A DNA stretch of 64,000 nucleotides from Corallococcus sp. NCRR (GTDB lineage: Bacteria > Myxococcota > Myxococcia > Myxococcales > Myxococcaceae): the NCBI RefSeq assembly GCF_026965535.1, contig NZ_CP114039.1, positions 8,353,461-8,417,460 on the forward strand. Direction: 5' to 3'. Below, piece after piece: positions 1 to 9,787 of the stretch. A program made the position numbers and the translations under genes. A model generated the notes under the pieces. That model had not been told where the DNA came from, made no database searches, and was given only the letters and a program-made list of their open reading frames with translations. The number at the start of each line of letters is the position of its first letter. The stretch's first letter is position 1.

Positions 1-379
1 TGAGGCCCCACGGCTCCACCGTGGACGTCAAGAGCACCATGAACGCGCTCAGCACGAGGCCCACGCCCAGCGGCGCCGCCAAGAGCTGGATGGGGCTGAT
101 GCCCAGGGCCTGCAGCGACGTGAGCTCCCGGTCCTCGCCCAGGCGCCCCAGGCCCAGCAGGATGGCCAGCAGGAACGCGATGGGCAGCGCCATCACCAGG
201 AAGTGCGGCGCCAGGTACGCGATGAGCCGGCCCAGGTCGACCAGCGTCACCGCCGAGCCCAGCAGCACGTCCGTGCCGCGCAGGAACTGCATCACGAACA
301 GCAGCAGGAACATGAACGCCACCCACACACCCAGGGGGACGAGCAGCTCCTTGAGCAGGTAGCGCGCCAGCAGCTTCAC
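1..379 (-). CDS. LptF/LptG family permease (partial, N-terminal 126 residues)
   Basis: This is the 5' end of a minus-strand gene that runs off the left edge. The translation begins VKLLARYLLKELLVPLG and continues into a long hydrophobic helix. A second helix (APHFLVMALPIAFLLAILL) is followed by the signature LGRLGEDRELTSLQALGIS and then a third helix. This layout is typical of YjgP/YjgQ permeases. In the LptBFG ABC transporter they extract lipopolysaccharide from the inner membrane and pass it to the Lpt bridge. The GTG start at 379 overlaps the purD stop in a GTGA junction, so translation is probably coupled to purD. Whether it is LptF or LptG cannot be decided from this fragment. Confidence 0.85.
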   Translation of the reverse strand, partial: MKLLARYLLKELLVPLGVWVAFMFLLLFVMQFLRGTDVLLGSAVTLVDLGRLIAYLAPHFLVMALPIAFLLAILLGLGRLGEDRELTSLQALGISPIQLLAAPLGVGLVLSAFMVLLTSTVEPWGL

Positions 380-1635
380 GGCCGCGCCCGCAGCCCCCGC
401 GCGCCAATGTCCCGGCGGAAGTGCTTGCCCTCGAAGCGCACAGCGTCCGCGGACTCCAGGGCCCGCTCGCGCGCCGTCGCCAGGCTGTCGCCCCGGGCGC
501 ACACCGTCAGCACCCGGCCGCCCGCCGTCACCAGCGCGCCACCCTGCTTCTCCACGCCCGCCAGGAACACGGGCGCGTTCGACGCCACCGCGTCCAGCCC
601 TTCAATGCGGGCGCCCTTCTTCGGCGCCTCCGGGTAGCCCTCCGCCGCCAGCACCACGCCCACCGACGCGCCCGGGAACTGCTTCAGCGGCCGGGGCTCC
701 AGCGTCCCCTTCGCGCACGCCTCCATCAGCGGCAGCAGGTCCTCGTCCACCTGCATCATCAGGACCTGCGTCTCCGGGTCGCCGAAGCGCGCGTTGAACT
801 CCAGCACCTTCGGGCCGGACGCCGTGAGCATCAGCCCCGCGTACAGCACCCCGCGCAGCGGCGTGCCGCGCTTCTTGAGCACCGCCAGCGTGGGCGCGAT
901 GACCTGCTCGCCCACCTTCGCCAGCTGCTCCGGCGTGAGGAACGGCGCCGGGCAGTACGCGCCCATGCCGCCGGTGTTGGGGCCCGTGTCGCCCTCGCCC
1001 ACGCGCTTGTGGTCCTGCGACAGCGGCAGCAGCACGTAGCGCTCGCCGTCGCACAGGGCCATGAGCGAGACCTCCTCGCCCTCCAGCAGCTCCTCCAGCA
1101 CCATCCGCTGGCCCGCCTGCCCCATCCGGGCCACGGCGCGCACCGCGTCGCGCGCGGCGTTCGCGTCCGGCGCGACGATGACGCCCTTGCCCGCGGCCAG
1201 GCCGTCCGCCTTCACCACGATGCGGCCCTGCGCCACGGCGTACGCCTCCGCCTCCGCCGCGTCCGTGAAGACGCGGAAGGCCGCGGTGGGCACGCCCGCC
1301 TCGTCCATCACTTCCTTGGCGAAGGCCTTGGAGCCCTCGATGCGCGCCGCCGCCGCGACGGGGCCGAAGCACGGGATGTCCACCTGCGCCAGCGCGTCCG
1401 CGACGCCCGCGACGAGCGGCGCCTCCGGGCCCACCACCACCAGGTCCACGCGCTCGCGGCGCGCCAGCGACACCACCGCCTCCGGCGAGTCCGCCTGGAG
1501 CGGCACGTTGGTGCCCCACCGCGCCGTGCCCGGGTTGCCCGGGCCCACGAGGAGCCGCGACAGACGAGGACTCTGGGCCAGCTTCCATGCGAGCGCGTGC
1601 TCGCGGCCGCCCGACCCCAGCAACAAGACCTTCAC
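376..1635 (-). CDS. purD: phosphoribosylamine-glycine ligase
   Basis: This is GAR synthetase, the second step of purine synthesis, which joins phosphoribosylamine and glycine with ATP. The 419-residue length matches the family. The N-terminus MKVLLLGSGGREHALAW is the classical PurD start, followed by the phosphate-binding stretch VGPGNPGTA. The ATP-grasp core shows VVKADGLAAGKGV, the segment HKRVGEGDTGPNTGGMGAY and the metal-binding segment LEFNARFGDPETQ. Translation starts at GTG (1635), one base after the stop of the TPR gene, and the stop overlaps the start of the Lpt permease. The gene therefore sits in the middle of a compact operon whose first gene is purH. Confidence 0.97.
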   Translation of the reverse strand: MKVLLLGSGGREHALAWKLAQSPRLSRLLVGPGNPGTARWGTNVPLQADSPEAVVSLARRERVDLVVVGPEAPLVAGVADALAQVDIPCFGPVAAAARIEGSKAFAKEVMDEAGVPTAAFRVFTDAAEAEAYAVAQGRIVVKADGLAAGKGVIVAPDANAARDAVRAVARMGQAGQRMVLEELLEGEEVSLMALCDGERYVLLPLSQDHKRVGEGDTGPNTGGMGAYCPAPFLTPEQLAKVGEQVIAPTLAVLKKRGTPLRGVLYAGLMLTASGPKVLEFNARFGDPETQVLMMQVDEDLLPLMEACAKGTLEPRPLKQFPGASVGVVLAAEGYPEAPKKGARIEGLDAVASNAPVFLAGVEKQGGALVTAGGRVLTVCARGDSLATARERALESADAVRFEGKHFRRDIGARGLRARP

Positions 1636-1636
1636 G

Positions 1637-4624
1637 TCAACCTCGCTCGTCGAGTTTGAAGAGCAGCTTCTTCGCCGGGAAGTAGGACGGGTCCAACCCC
1701 ACCACCTTCTCCAGCATCGCGCGCGCCTCCTGCGGCTTCGACTTCATCAGCAGCTCGGCCAGCTTCGTCTGCGCGGACAGCATCTTCGGCGCCACGTCCA
1801 ACGCGGACTGCAACGTGCGCATCGCCCTCGCCACGTCCCCGTCCGCCGCCTGCGCGAGCCCCAGCGACAGGCGCGCCACCGGAAGGCCGCGCTCGACGCC
1901 CACCGCGCGCTCCGCCAGGTTCCGGGCCTGCGGCCCCTTCGTGTCCAGCGCGATGAGCGCCCGGTACGCCTGCGCACCGCCGCTGTTCGCGTTCACCTCC
2001 ACCACGGAGTGCAACAGCCGCTCCGCGGTCTGCCGGTCCCCCTGATGGAAGCGCACCAGGGCCTCGTAGAGCAGGGGCTGCACGTCCTCCGGGCGGTCGC
2101 CCAGGGACTTCACCACGTTCTCCACGCCCACCAGCGTGTCGCCCGGCCGCAGCCAGAAGCGAGACAGCGCGGGCCGGGGCGCCAGCCGCAGCGGATCCCA
2201 CTCGCGCGCCTCCAGCACCGGGTAGAACAGGCGGAAGACCTCGTCGCGCTTCTTCGCGCTCGCCGCCGCCACGCCCTCCAGGAGCTTCGCGTCCATGCGG
2301 CGGTCGTCCAGCCGCACCGCCTGCTGGAAGCGCTGCTGGGCTCCGGCCACGTCGCCTTCCAGGAGGTGCACGCGCCCTTCCAGCACCTTCTCCAGCGCCG
2401 CGTCCTCCAGCCGGCCCTGGAAGCCCTTCAGGTGCTCACGGGCCAGGGCCGCGTCCTTCTGCGCCAGCGCCACCATGAACCACTGCAGGTGGGCCTCCGG
2501 CATCGCCGGGACCGCCTTCAGGGCCGCCGCGGCCGCGGTCGCCGCGCCCGCGTCATTGCCCGCCGTGCGCTCCGCCGCGGCCAGGTGGCTGAAGATTTCG
2601 GAGGCGTCGCGCGGGCCGTAGCGGGACGCGTTCTTCGACAGGTCCTTCAGGGCGCGCACGGCTTCGCGCGCGTTGCCCTCCGCCTGGTAGCGCAGCACCG
2701 CCAGCGCCAGGGAGGCGCGCACGTCGCCCGCCTTCGCCTTCAGCCGGTCCTCGTAGAGCTTGCGCGCGCGGGCCGTCTCCCCCACCTCCACGTAGATGCG
2801 GGCGGCGGCGGACAGGCTGTTCCAGTCCTGCGGATCCAGCTCCATCCGCTGGCGCAGCTGCTTGAGCGCCAGCCCGTACTGGCCGGCCTGCTCGTGCGCG
2901 AGCGCGCTGTAGTAGTCCACGCGCTGGAGGTTCGGCGCCAGCTTCCGCGCGGCGTCGAACTCCTGGTTCGCCAGCTCGCGCGACGTGGCCACATGGGAGC
3001 GGCCGAGCACCAGGTGCGCCTCGGCCTTGTAGGCGTCCGCGGCCTTCGGCTGGGACAGCACCTCCGTCGCCAGCCGCGCCGCCTCCTCCAGGTTGCCGGC
3101 CTGACGCGAGCGCGCCAGCAGCAGGTTCGCGTGCGCGACGAGCAGCGCGGGCGTCTGTCCGGCCATGCCCGTCGCGGCCTCGATGAGCTCGCGCGCCTCC
3201 TGGAAGGAGTTGTCGTCCATGCCCGGACCGCGCCCGAGCGCCAGCGCCTGCACGTACCCGGCGATGGCGTCCGTGCTGCGGGGGTCGAGCAGCAAGGCCT
3301 GCTGGAAGGACTCCTCGGCCTCCGCGTAGGCGACGCGCTGGTCCAGCTCGAGCTGCTTCTGGCCGGCGGCCAGGTGCTCCGCGCTGGTGCCCTCCACCTC
3401 CAGGAACTGGAGCTTCCACCGGCCCACCGCGGCCAGCACCTCCTGAGGCACCGCGGCCGGAGCGGCGGGCTGCGCGTCCCGGACCCGCTGCTCCTGCTGG
3501 GGCTTGTGCACCAGGAAGTAGTAGCCCGCGCCGCCGGCCCCGAGGACCGCCAGCGTCAGCAGGCCGAAGACGCCCGCGCGGCTGCCACCGCCGCTTCCGC
3601 CACGCTGCGCGCTGCGGGCCGGCGCGGCCGTGATGTGCGACGTGCGCGCGGGCTTCACCGAGCTCACGCGTGAATCCGTCGCCAGCGCCGTGGCGCCCTC
3701 GGACAGGGGTTCATCCCCGGACGCGGCGCCCTCCAGGCCGCTCATCAAGGGCAGCTCCACCAGGCCGCCGCCGTCGGACGGAGGCGGGGCCACCTCGGGG
3801 GCCACCAGCACGGTGGACTCCCGGGGGAACGCGGCCTCGCGCTGCTTGCAGGCCTCGCAGGTGCCCAGGGCCTGGTCGAAGGGGTCCGTCAGGTCCTTGC
3901 CGCACGAGCGGCAATTCGTGTGCGTCTCCTGCTTTGGGACGACCGGCGCGGGCGCGCGGGCGGACATGCGGCCCAGCGACACCGCCCCCGCGGGAGCCGA
4001 GGAGGGCCGCCCAGGCGAGGGCGCTCGCGGGGCTTCCGGCTCCAGACCTCCGGGAGCCGGGCCCAGGAAGTCGAGCAGCGGGTCCGCCGCGGCGGGCGCG
4101 GGCGTCGCGGGAGCCGACATCGCCGGAGCCGCGACTCCAGGCGCATCCGGCACGGGCGGGCCGGGCTTCGCGGCGGGCGCCGGCCTGGGCGAGGACGGGC
4201 CCAGGTTCGCGAACGGGTCCGAGGGAAGGCCCCCGGGGGCCTGCGACGCGGGCGGCCCCAGGTCCGCGAACGGGTCCACGCTCCCCGGCGGCCCCAGCTC
4301 CGGCATGTCGCCGAAGTCCCCGAAGAGGTCCGACTTCGCGGCCGCCTTCGGCGCGGCCAGGGGCGCGGGCGGTTTCGCCGCGGCGACCGGATTGCTCCGG
4401 GGCTCGCGCGCGACCGGAGGCGCCGGTGCGGCCGCGGGCGGCTTCGGCTCGGCGGCGGGAGGCGCGGCCCCTTCAGCGGGAGCCGTCACGGACGCGGCCG
4501 AGGCCTCCCGCTTCACGAGCTGGAGGTGACGACAGCGGGGACACTGCGCGCGGACGCCCTTGGGCGTGATCAACCGATCGTCGATCGCGTAGGCCGCCGC
4601 GCATTTCTGGCAGACGATGCGCAT
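1637..4624 (-). CDS. MJ0042-type zinc-ribbon and TPR-repeat membrane protein
   Basis: The first 40 residues form an MJ0042-type zinc ribbon, with Cys5 and Cys8 paired with Cys28 and Cys31. A Pro/Ala-rich linker of about 190 residues follows. A second CxxC...CxxC ribbon lies near residues 238-262. One predicted transmembrane helix (FGLLTLAVLGAGGAGYYFLV) lies near residues 350-370. The remaining 600 residues are alpha-helical with repeated TPR-like units such as DPQDWNSLSAAARIYVEVGE, so this half is probably a periplasmic protein-interaction scaffold. The gene starts 4 bp after the purH stop and ends 1 bp before purD, so it is co-transcribed with purine genes and the Lpt permease. No catalytic motif is visible. 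Related proteins are common in myxobacteria, but the specific role is unknown to me. Confidence 0.85.
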   Translation of the reverse strand: MRIVCQKCAAAYAIDDRLITPKGVRAQCPRCRHLQLVKREASAASVTAPAEGAAPPAAEPKPPAAAPAPPVAREPRSNPVAAAKPPAPLAAPKAAAKSDLFGDFGDMPELGPPGSVDPFADLGPPASQAPGGLPSDPFANLGPSSPRPAPAAKPGPPVPDAPGVAAPAMSAPATPAPAAADPLLDFLGPAPGGLEPEAPRAPSPGRPSSAPAGAVSLGRMSARAPAPVVPKQETHTNCRSCGKDLTDPFDQALGTCEACKQREAAFPRESTVLVAPEVAPPPSDGGGLVELPLMSGLEGAASGDEPLSEGATALATDSRVSSVKPARTSHITAAPARSAQRGGSGGGSRAGVFGLLTLAVLGAGGAGYYFLVHKPQQEQRVRDAQPAAPAAVPQEVLAAVGRWKLQFLEVEGTSAEHLAAGQKQLELDQRVAYAEAEESFQQALLLDPRSTDAIAGYVQALALGRGPGMDDNSFQEARELIEAATGMAGQTPALLVAHANLLLARSRQAGNLEEAARLATEVLSQPKAADAYKAEAHLVLGRSHVATSRELANQEFDAARKLAPNLQRVDYYSALAHEQAGQYGLALKQLRQRMELDPQDWNSLSAAARIYVEVGETARARKLYEDRLKAKAGDVRASLALAVLRYQAEGNAREAVRALKDLSKNASRYGPRDASEIFSHLAAAERTAGNDAGAATAAAAALKAVPAMPEAHLQWFMVALAQKDAALAREHLKGFQGRLEDAALEKVLEGRVHLLEGDVAGAQQRFQQAVRLDDRRMDAKLLEGVAAASAKKRDEVFRLFYPVLEAREWDPLRLAPRPALSRFWLRPGDTLVGVENVVKSLGDRPEDVQPLLYEALVRFHQGDRQTAERLLHSVVEVNANSGGAQAYRALIALDTKGPQARNLAERAVGVERGLPVARLSLGLAQAADGDVARAMRTLQSALDVAPKMLSAQTKLAELLMKSKPQEARAMLEKVVGLDPSYFPAKKLLFKLDERG

Positions 4625-4628
4625 GAAG

Positions 4629-6172
4629 TTAGTGGCGGAAGTGTCGCACTCCCGTCACCACCATGGCCATCCCATGTTCATCCGCGGCGGCAATCACCTC
4701 CGCGTCCCGGACGGACCCACCCGGCTGGATGACCGCCGTCGCCCCGGCCCGGGCCGCCTCGTCCAGCCCGTCCCGGAAGGGGAAGAAGGCGTCCGAGGCC
4801 ACGGCGCTGCCCTTGAGGGCCTCGCCACCCCGCGTCATGGCGATGCGCACGGAGTCCACCCGGTTCGTCTGCCCGCCGCCCTGGGCCAAGAGCTGCGCCG
4901 GCGCCGCGAAGACGATGGCGTTGCTCTTCACGTGCTTGCACACCTTCCAGGCGAAGCGCAGGGCCCGCTCCTCCTCCGGCGTGGGGGCGCGCTTGGACAC
5001 CACCTTCCACTCCAGGGGCGGCTCCACCGCGTCGCGGTCCATGAGCAGCATGCCCCCGGACACGCTGCGCGCGTCCACCTGGGGCCGGGGCGCCGCCGTG
5101 GGGGACGCCAGCGCGGGGCCCGCCTCCAGGAGGCGCAGGTTCTTCTTCCCGGCCAGCACCTGGAGCGCCACCGCCGAGTACGACGGCGCGATGACCGCCT
5201 CCAGGAACGTCTCCGCCATGGCCCTCGCGGTGGCCTCGTCGACCTCGCGGTTGAAGGCGACGATGCCGCCGAAGGCGCTCACCTCGTCCACCGCGCGGGC
5301 GGTGCGGTAGGCCTTCTCCAACGCGTCGTCCACCGCCACGCCGCACGGGGTGTTGTGCTTGATGACCACCGCGCAGGGCTTCTCCGGGAACTCCAGGACG
5401 AGCCCCAGGGCCGCGTCCAGGTCCAGGATGTTGTTGTACGAGAGCTCCTTGCCCTGGAGCACCTTCGCGAAGGCGACGGACGGCTCCTTCGGCGCGGCGT
5501 ATTCCTTGTAGAAGGCGCCGCGCTGGTGCGGGTTCTCCCCGTAGCGCAGGCCCTGCACCTTGCGGAACGCGAGCGACAGCTCGTCAGGAAATGGCTCCTG
5601 GGCCTCGCCGGACAGCCACCCGGAGATGGACGCGTCGTAGGCCGCCGTGTGCGCGAACGCCTTGCGCATCAGCCTGCGCCGCGTCTCCAGGCCCACCGAC
5701 TTCTGGCCTTCAATCTCCGCGAGCACCGGCGCGTAGTCGTCCGGGTCCACCACGATGGCCACGTGCTTGAAGTTCTTCGCGGACGCGCGGACCATCGCCG
5801 GCCGCCGATGTCGATGTTCTCGATGACGTCGTCCTCGCCCGCGCCGGACGCCACCGTCTGGCGGAACGGGTAGAGGTTTACCACCACCAGCGAGATGGGC
5901 TCGATGTGGTGGGCCGCCATCTCCGCCTTGTCACTCTCAAGGTCGGGCCGGCCGAGGATGCCGCCGTGGATGCGGGGGTGGAGCGTCTTCACGCGGCCGC
6001 CGAGGATTTCGGGGCTCTTCGTGTGCTCGGACACCTGGGTGGCGGGGATGCTGGCGGCCTTCAGGGCCTCCAGGGTGCCGCCCGTGGAGAGCAGCCGGTA
6101 GCCCAGCCGCACCAGGCCCTGGGCAAAGGGGACCAGACCGCGCTTGTCGGAAACGCTCAGGAGAGCCAGCAC
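4629..6172 (-). pseudogene. purH: bifunctional AICAR transformylase/IMP cyclohydrolase, frameshifted
   Basis: PurH performs the last two steps of IMP synthesis. The N-terminal part ([43 protein letters not shown]) is the IMP cyclohydrolase (MGS-like) domain. The C-terminal part ([31 protein letters not shown], ending GVRHFRH) is the AICAR transformylase. After ENIDIGG the frame breaks. The expected [11 protein letters not shown] continues only in the next frame, where MVRASAKNF is present. Adding one G to the GG near 5799-5801 restores a single frame of about 514 residues, the normal length. Both halves are otherwise intact and no other lesion is visible, so a sequencing or assembly error is more likely than real decay. 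I prefer the GTG start at 6172, which has GAGG seven bases upstream and matches the family N-terminus. A TTG at 6187 is also in frame. Confidence 0.93.
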
Positions 6173-6280
6173 GTGTGCGCCTCGCAATGGGTGGGGGTGG
6201 CGCGGGTCCTAGCAACCACCCCCTGGGGTGTCAACGCAACACGTCACCCCAGGCCCTGAAGCGAAACAGTGCCCTGCCCT

Positions 6281-6772
<492 letters not shown>

Positions 6773-6829
6773 GTGTCGTCCTCCAGATGTGTGGAGTCTA
6801 CCCGGTTCAACAGGACCCTGGGGGGCATC

Positions 6830-7354
6830 CTATTGTGGCCGGAGCGTTTCGTCTTCGCGCGCCGTGACGGCGCTGCCCAACCGGGCGACATCCCGGACCA
6901 GATCCTGCGCCCGTTGCCTGAGCGTTGCCAACTGGGCTTCGAGTGACCTCCTGCGTTCTCCTCCCAGGGGCCGTCCTCCCAGCTCCTCCTGGAACCCATC
7001 CAGCACCTCCGACAGGTCCCTCTGGAGCTGGTCGATGTGGTTGCGGTGGAACACGAAGGAGCGGCGGATGTCCTCCAGGGTGTGTCCTTCGGCCATCATC
7101 TTCTTGATGACGTTGATGCGCCGCACCGCTTCCACCGGGTAGAGGCCCAGGCTGCCCTGGTGCTTCCCCTTGCGGCCCACACGGCGGCTGCGGGGGAGCA
7201 GACCGGCCTGGACGTACTTCCGGAACGTCGCCTCCGAGAGCCTCACGCCCCGGGGCCGGAAGATTTCCAGGATCGCGTTCGCGGGCAGGCCTCCCGCGTT
7301 TTCGCGCTCGATGCGCTCGAGTTCCTCGGGCGCAAGCAGGTCCATCGATTCCAT
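6830..7354 (-). CDS. MerR family transcriptional regulator
   Basis: A winged helix-turn-helix of MerR type is visible: LSEATFRKYVQAGLLPRSRR, then LGLYPVEAVRRINVIKKMM, then a helical tail with heptad-like Leu spacing (IDQLQRDLSEVLDGFQEEL) suited to dimerisation. No Cys cluster or obvious ligand domain follows, so the effector is unknown. The open frame extends to 7411, but the extra residues (HLCHPFSSLYS) look non-coding. I place the start at one of the two ATGs at 7354 and 7345, neither of which has a strong Shine-Dalgarno site. The sigma region 4 protein follows 57 bp downstream, so the two may form a regulatory pair. Confidence 0.82.
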   Translation of the reverse strand: MESMDLLAPEELERIERENAGGLPANAILEIFRPRGVRLSEATFRKYVQAGLLPRSRRVGRKGKHQGSLGLYPVEAVRRINVIKKMMAEGHTLEDIRRSFVFHRNHIDQLQRDLSEVLDGFQEELGGRPLGGERRRSLEAQLATLRQRAQDLVRDVARLGSAVTAREDETLRPQ

Positions 7355-7523
7355 TGAATAGAGGCTACTGAATGGATGGCATAGGTGCCAGATTCGCGCG
7401 TCACTCGTCAAGGATGACGAGCAGGCGGGCGGACGGACGTCGTCCGGCCGACGCTGGGCGCCGGCTGCCGGGGGCTTCAGGGGATGAAGGGAACGGGAGG
7501 GAGCGGGTTCAGCCCGGCTCGGG

Positions 7524-9767
7524 TCAGCGGCCGCGGGACGCGCGGAACTCCTGCTGCACGGTGCCGTCGGCGGGGACGACGACGGTGAACGTCTTCTTGC
7601 TGGTCGGGTGCTGGAAGGTCACGGAGTACGTGCCGGCCGGCACCTTGTAGGACGCGCGGCCCTGCACGTCCCCGAGCCGCTTCGCGCCCAGGAAGACGGT
7701 GGCGTAGGGGGTGGCCTTCACCTGGAGCGTGCCCATGGCCTTCGCCGCCTCCGCGGCGGGCGGCTCCGTGGCGGGGTCCGCCGTGGGCGTCGCGGCGGGG
7801 GTGGCCGGTTCGGTGGACGGGGGCGGCGTCAGGGCGGCTTCGCGCCGCTGCCCTTCCAGCTCCGCGTTGACGGCCTCCGTGGAAGGCGCGCGGGCGGGTT
7901 CGGCCGGAGGCGGGTTCGCGGCGGGGGCCGTCGTGGGCGGAGGGGTCACCGCCGGGGCCGTGGCCTGGGCGGGAGGGCTCCCCTGCCCCGCGTCCCGGGC
8001 ACCGGTGTTCGAGCGCGCCACGGCGAGGACGCCCACGAGGCCCGCGAGGCCCAGCGCGGCGGCTCCGGCCCACAGGGCGCGCTTGCGGCCCGGCGCGACG
8101 GGGGGCCCCGGCTCGGTGGCGGAGACCGTGTCGAGCTCCCGGTCATCGGCTCCGGAGAGGTCGTCACCGACGAGCGCGCCCCGGCTCGCGGCAGCGGCGT
8201 CGGCCTTGCCGGAGGAACCGGCCCGGCGTGCGGAGGCGGTATCGGGCCTGCCGGAGGCACCGGCCTGGCGCTCGGAGGCAGTGTCGGGCTTGCGGCTCGA
8301 GGCCTCCGCCCGGCGCGCGGAAGCTGCGGACCGCGAGCCTCCGTCCTCGGAGCGGCGGCTCGCGGGCGCACCGGCGTCGGAAGAGCCAGCCCAGTCCTCG
8401 GAATGGCTCGCGAGCGCACCGGCGGCGGAAGAGCCGTCCCAGTCCTCGGAATGGTTCGCGGACGCACTGTCGTCCTCGGAAGAGCCGGCCCAGTCCTCGG
8501 AATGGCTCGCGGATGCACCGTCGTCCTCGGCGGCCCTGTCCCTGGCGGCGGGGACCTCGCGGGATTCGCTGCGCCTGGCGAGCGGCGCTTCCCTTCCCAT
8601 GGACTGCAACGGCATCTGCGGCGTGGGCTGCGGAGGACGGCCGTTCTGCGCCGGCTCGTCCCGCGACAGCACCAGCGTCGTCCCGTGGCGGTCCTCGTCC
8701 GGCGAGACGCCCCGCTTCGCTCCCGAGGCGTGCTCGCGCGACGGCATCACCGCCGTGGGCTCGCGGGGCGGCTCTCCGGGGGCGGGCAGCGCTCCGTCCT
8801 GCAGCGCGGTGCGCTCAGGGAGCGCCGGCAGCGCCTGGTTGCTGGCCGCGATGGGGAACAGCGGACGGACGAACGCGCCCACGTCGGTGTCATCCACGGA
8901 GCGCGCGTGGTTCAACACGCACTGCGCCAGCGCGCGCTCCAGCTCCCCCGCCGTCTGGAAGCGCTTGGACAGGTCGCGCTCCAGCGCGCGGCGGATGGCG
9001 GCGTCCAGGTCCGGCGGCACGTCCGGGTTGAGGCGCGCGGGCGGCACGATGGTGCTCTCCTGCACCGCGCGCAGGACGGCGATCTCCGAATCCCCCTGGA
9101 ACAGCCGCCCGCCGGTGAGCAACTCCCACAACACCACGCCCAGCGCGAAGACGTCGGTGCGCACGTCCACGCTCTCGCCCCGGGCCTGCTCGGGCGACAT
9201 GTACGCGAACTTGCCCTTCAGGACGCCGGGGTTCGTCAGCTTGTTGCCCGCCTTCGCGATGCCGAAGTCGGTGAGCTTCACCGCGCCGTCGTAGGACACG
9301 AGCACGTTGTGCGGCGTGACGTCCCGGTGCACCAGGTTCAACAGCTCGCCGTTCACCCGCAGGCGGTGGGCGTAGTGCAGCCCTCGCGCGACCTCCACGC
9401 CGATGTGCGCCACCAGCACGGGCGGCATCGGCGTCATCGCCTCCTTGCTCCGCTTGCGCAGCTCCCACAGCGAGCAGCCGCGCACGTACTCCATCGCCAG
9501 GTAGTAGGTGTCCTCGTGCTTGTCGAAGTCGAAGATCTGCACCACGTTGGCGTGGTTGAGCCGCGAGGCCAGCCGCGCCTCCGCGATGAACATCTGCACG
9601 AAGTCCGGGTCGCTCGCGAGGAACGACCGCACGCGCTTGATCACGACCTCCTTCTCGAAGCCCTCCGGCCCGCGCGCGGTGCACAGGAAGATCTCCGCCA
9701 TGCCCCCTTCGGCGAGCTTGCGGCGCACGACGTACTTGCCGACGTGGGTGCCTGCCTCGAGCGTCAC
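7524..9767 (-). CDS. Ser/Thr protein kinase with PEGA domain
   Basis: This is a Hanks-type kinase of about 747 residues. The N-terminal 270 residues contain the Gly-loop ([12 protein letters not shown]), the catalytic Lys (VVIKRVRS), the loop [14 protein letters not shown] and the activation-segment SPE. A long low-complexity linker follows with three imperfect copies of SEDWxGSS. One transmembrane helix ([20 protein letters not shown]) lies near residues 560-580. A Pro/Ala-rich stretch leads to a C-terminal PEGA domain ([20 protein letters not shown]). The kinase is cytoplasmic and the PEGA domain extracytoplasmic. I chose the GTG at 9767 because [14 protein letters not shown] fits the usual kinase N-terminus. 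An upstream TTG at 9779 is the alternative. It follows the neighbouring kinase by 20 bp and is probably co-transcribed with it. Confidence 0.93.
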   Translation of the reverse strand: MTLEAGTHVGKYVVRRKLAEGGMAEIFLCTARGPEGFEKEVVIKRVRSFLASDPDFVQMFIAEARLASRLNHANVVQIFDFDKHEDTYYLAMEYVRGCSLWELRKRSKEAMTPMPPVLVAHIGVEVARGLHYAHRLRVNGELLNLVHRDVTPHNVLVSYDGAVKLTDFGIAKAGNKLTNPGVLKGKFAYMSPEQARGESVDVRTDVFALGVVLWELLTGGRLFQGDSEIAVLRAVQESTIVPPARLNPDVPPDLDAAIRRALERDLSKRFQTAGELERALAQCVLNHARSVDDTDVGAFVRPLFPIAASNQALPALPERTALQDGALPAPGEPPREPTAVMPSREHASGAKRGVSPDEDRHGTTLVLSRDEPAQNGRPPQPTPQMPLQSMGREAPLARRSESREVPAARDRAAEDDGASASHSEDWAGSSEDDSASANHSEDWDGSSAAGALASHSEDWAGSSDAGAPASRRSEDGGSRSAASARRAEASSRKPDTASERQAGASGRPDTASARRAGSSGKADAAAASRGALVGDDLSGADDRELDTVSATEPGPPVAPGRKRALWAGAAALGLAGLVGVLAVARSNTGARDAGQGSPPAQATAPAVTPPPTTAPAANPPPAEPARAPSTEAVNAELEGQRREAALTPPPSTEPATPAATPTADPATEPPAAEAAKAMGTLQVKATPYATVFLGAKRLGDVQGRASYKVPAGTYSVTFQHPTSKKTFTVVVPADGTVQQEFRASRGR

Positions 9768-9787
9768 GGAAGGGTCCAAGGCCGCGC

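Noticed and set aside
4629-6172. Reading purH as two separate genes
   Set aside because: The two frames overlap exactly where one base would join them, and each is only half of a known fused enzyme.
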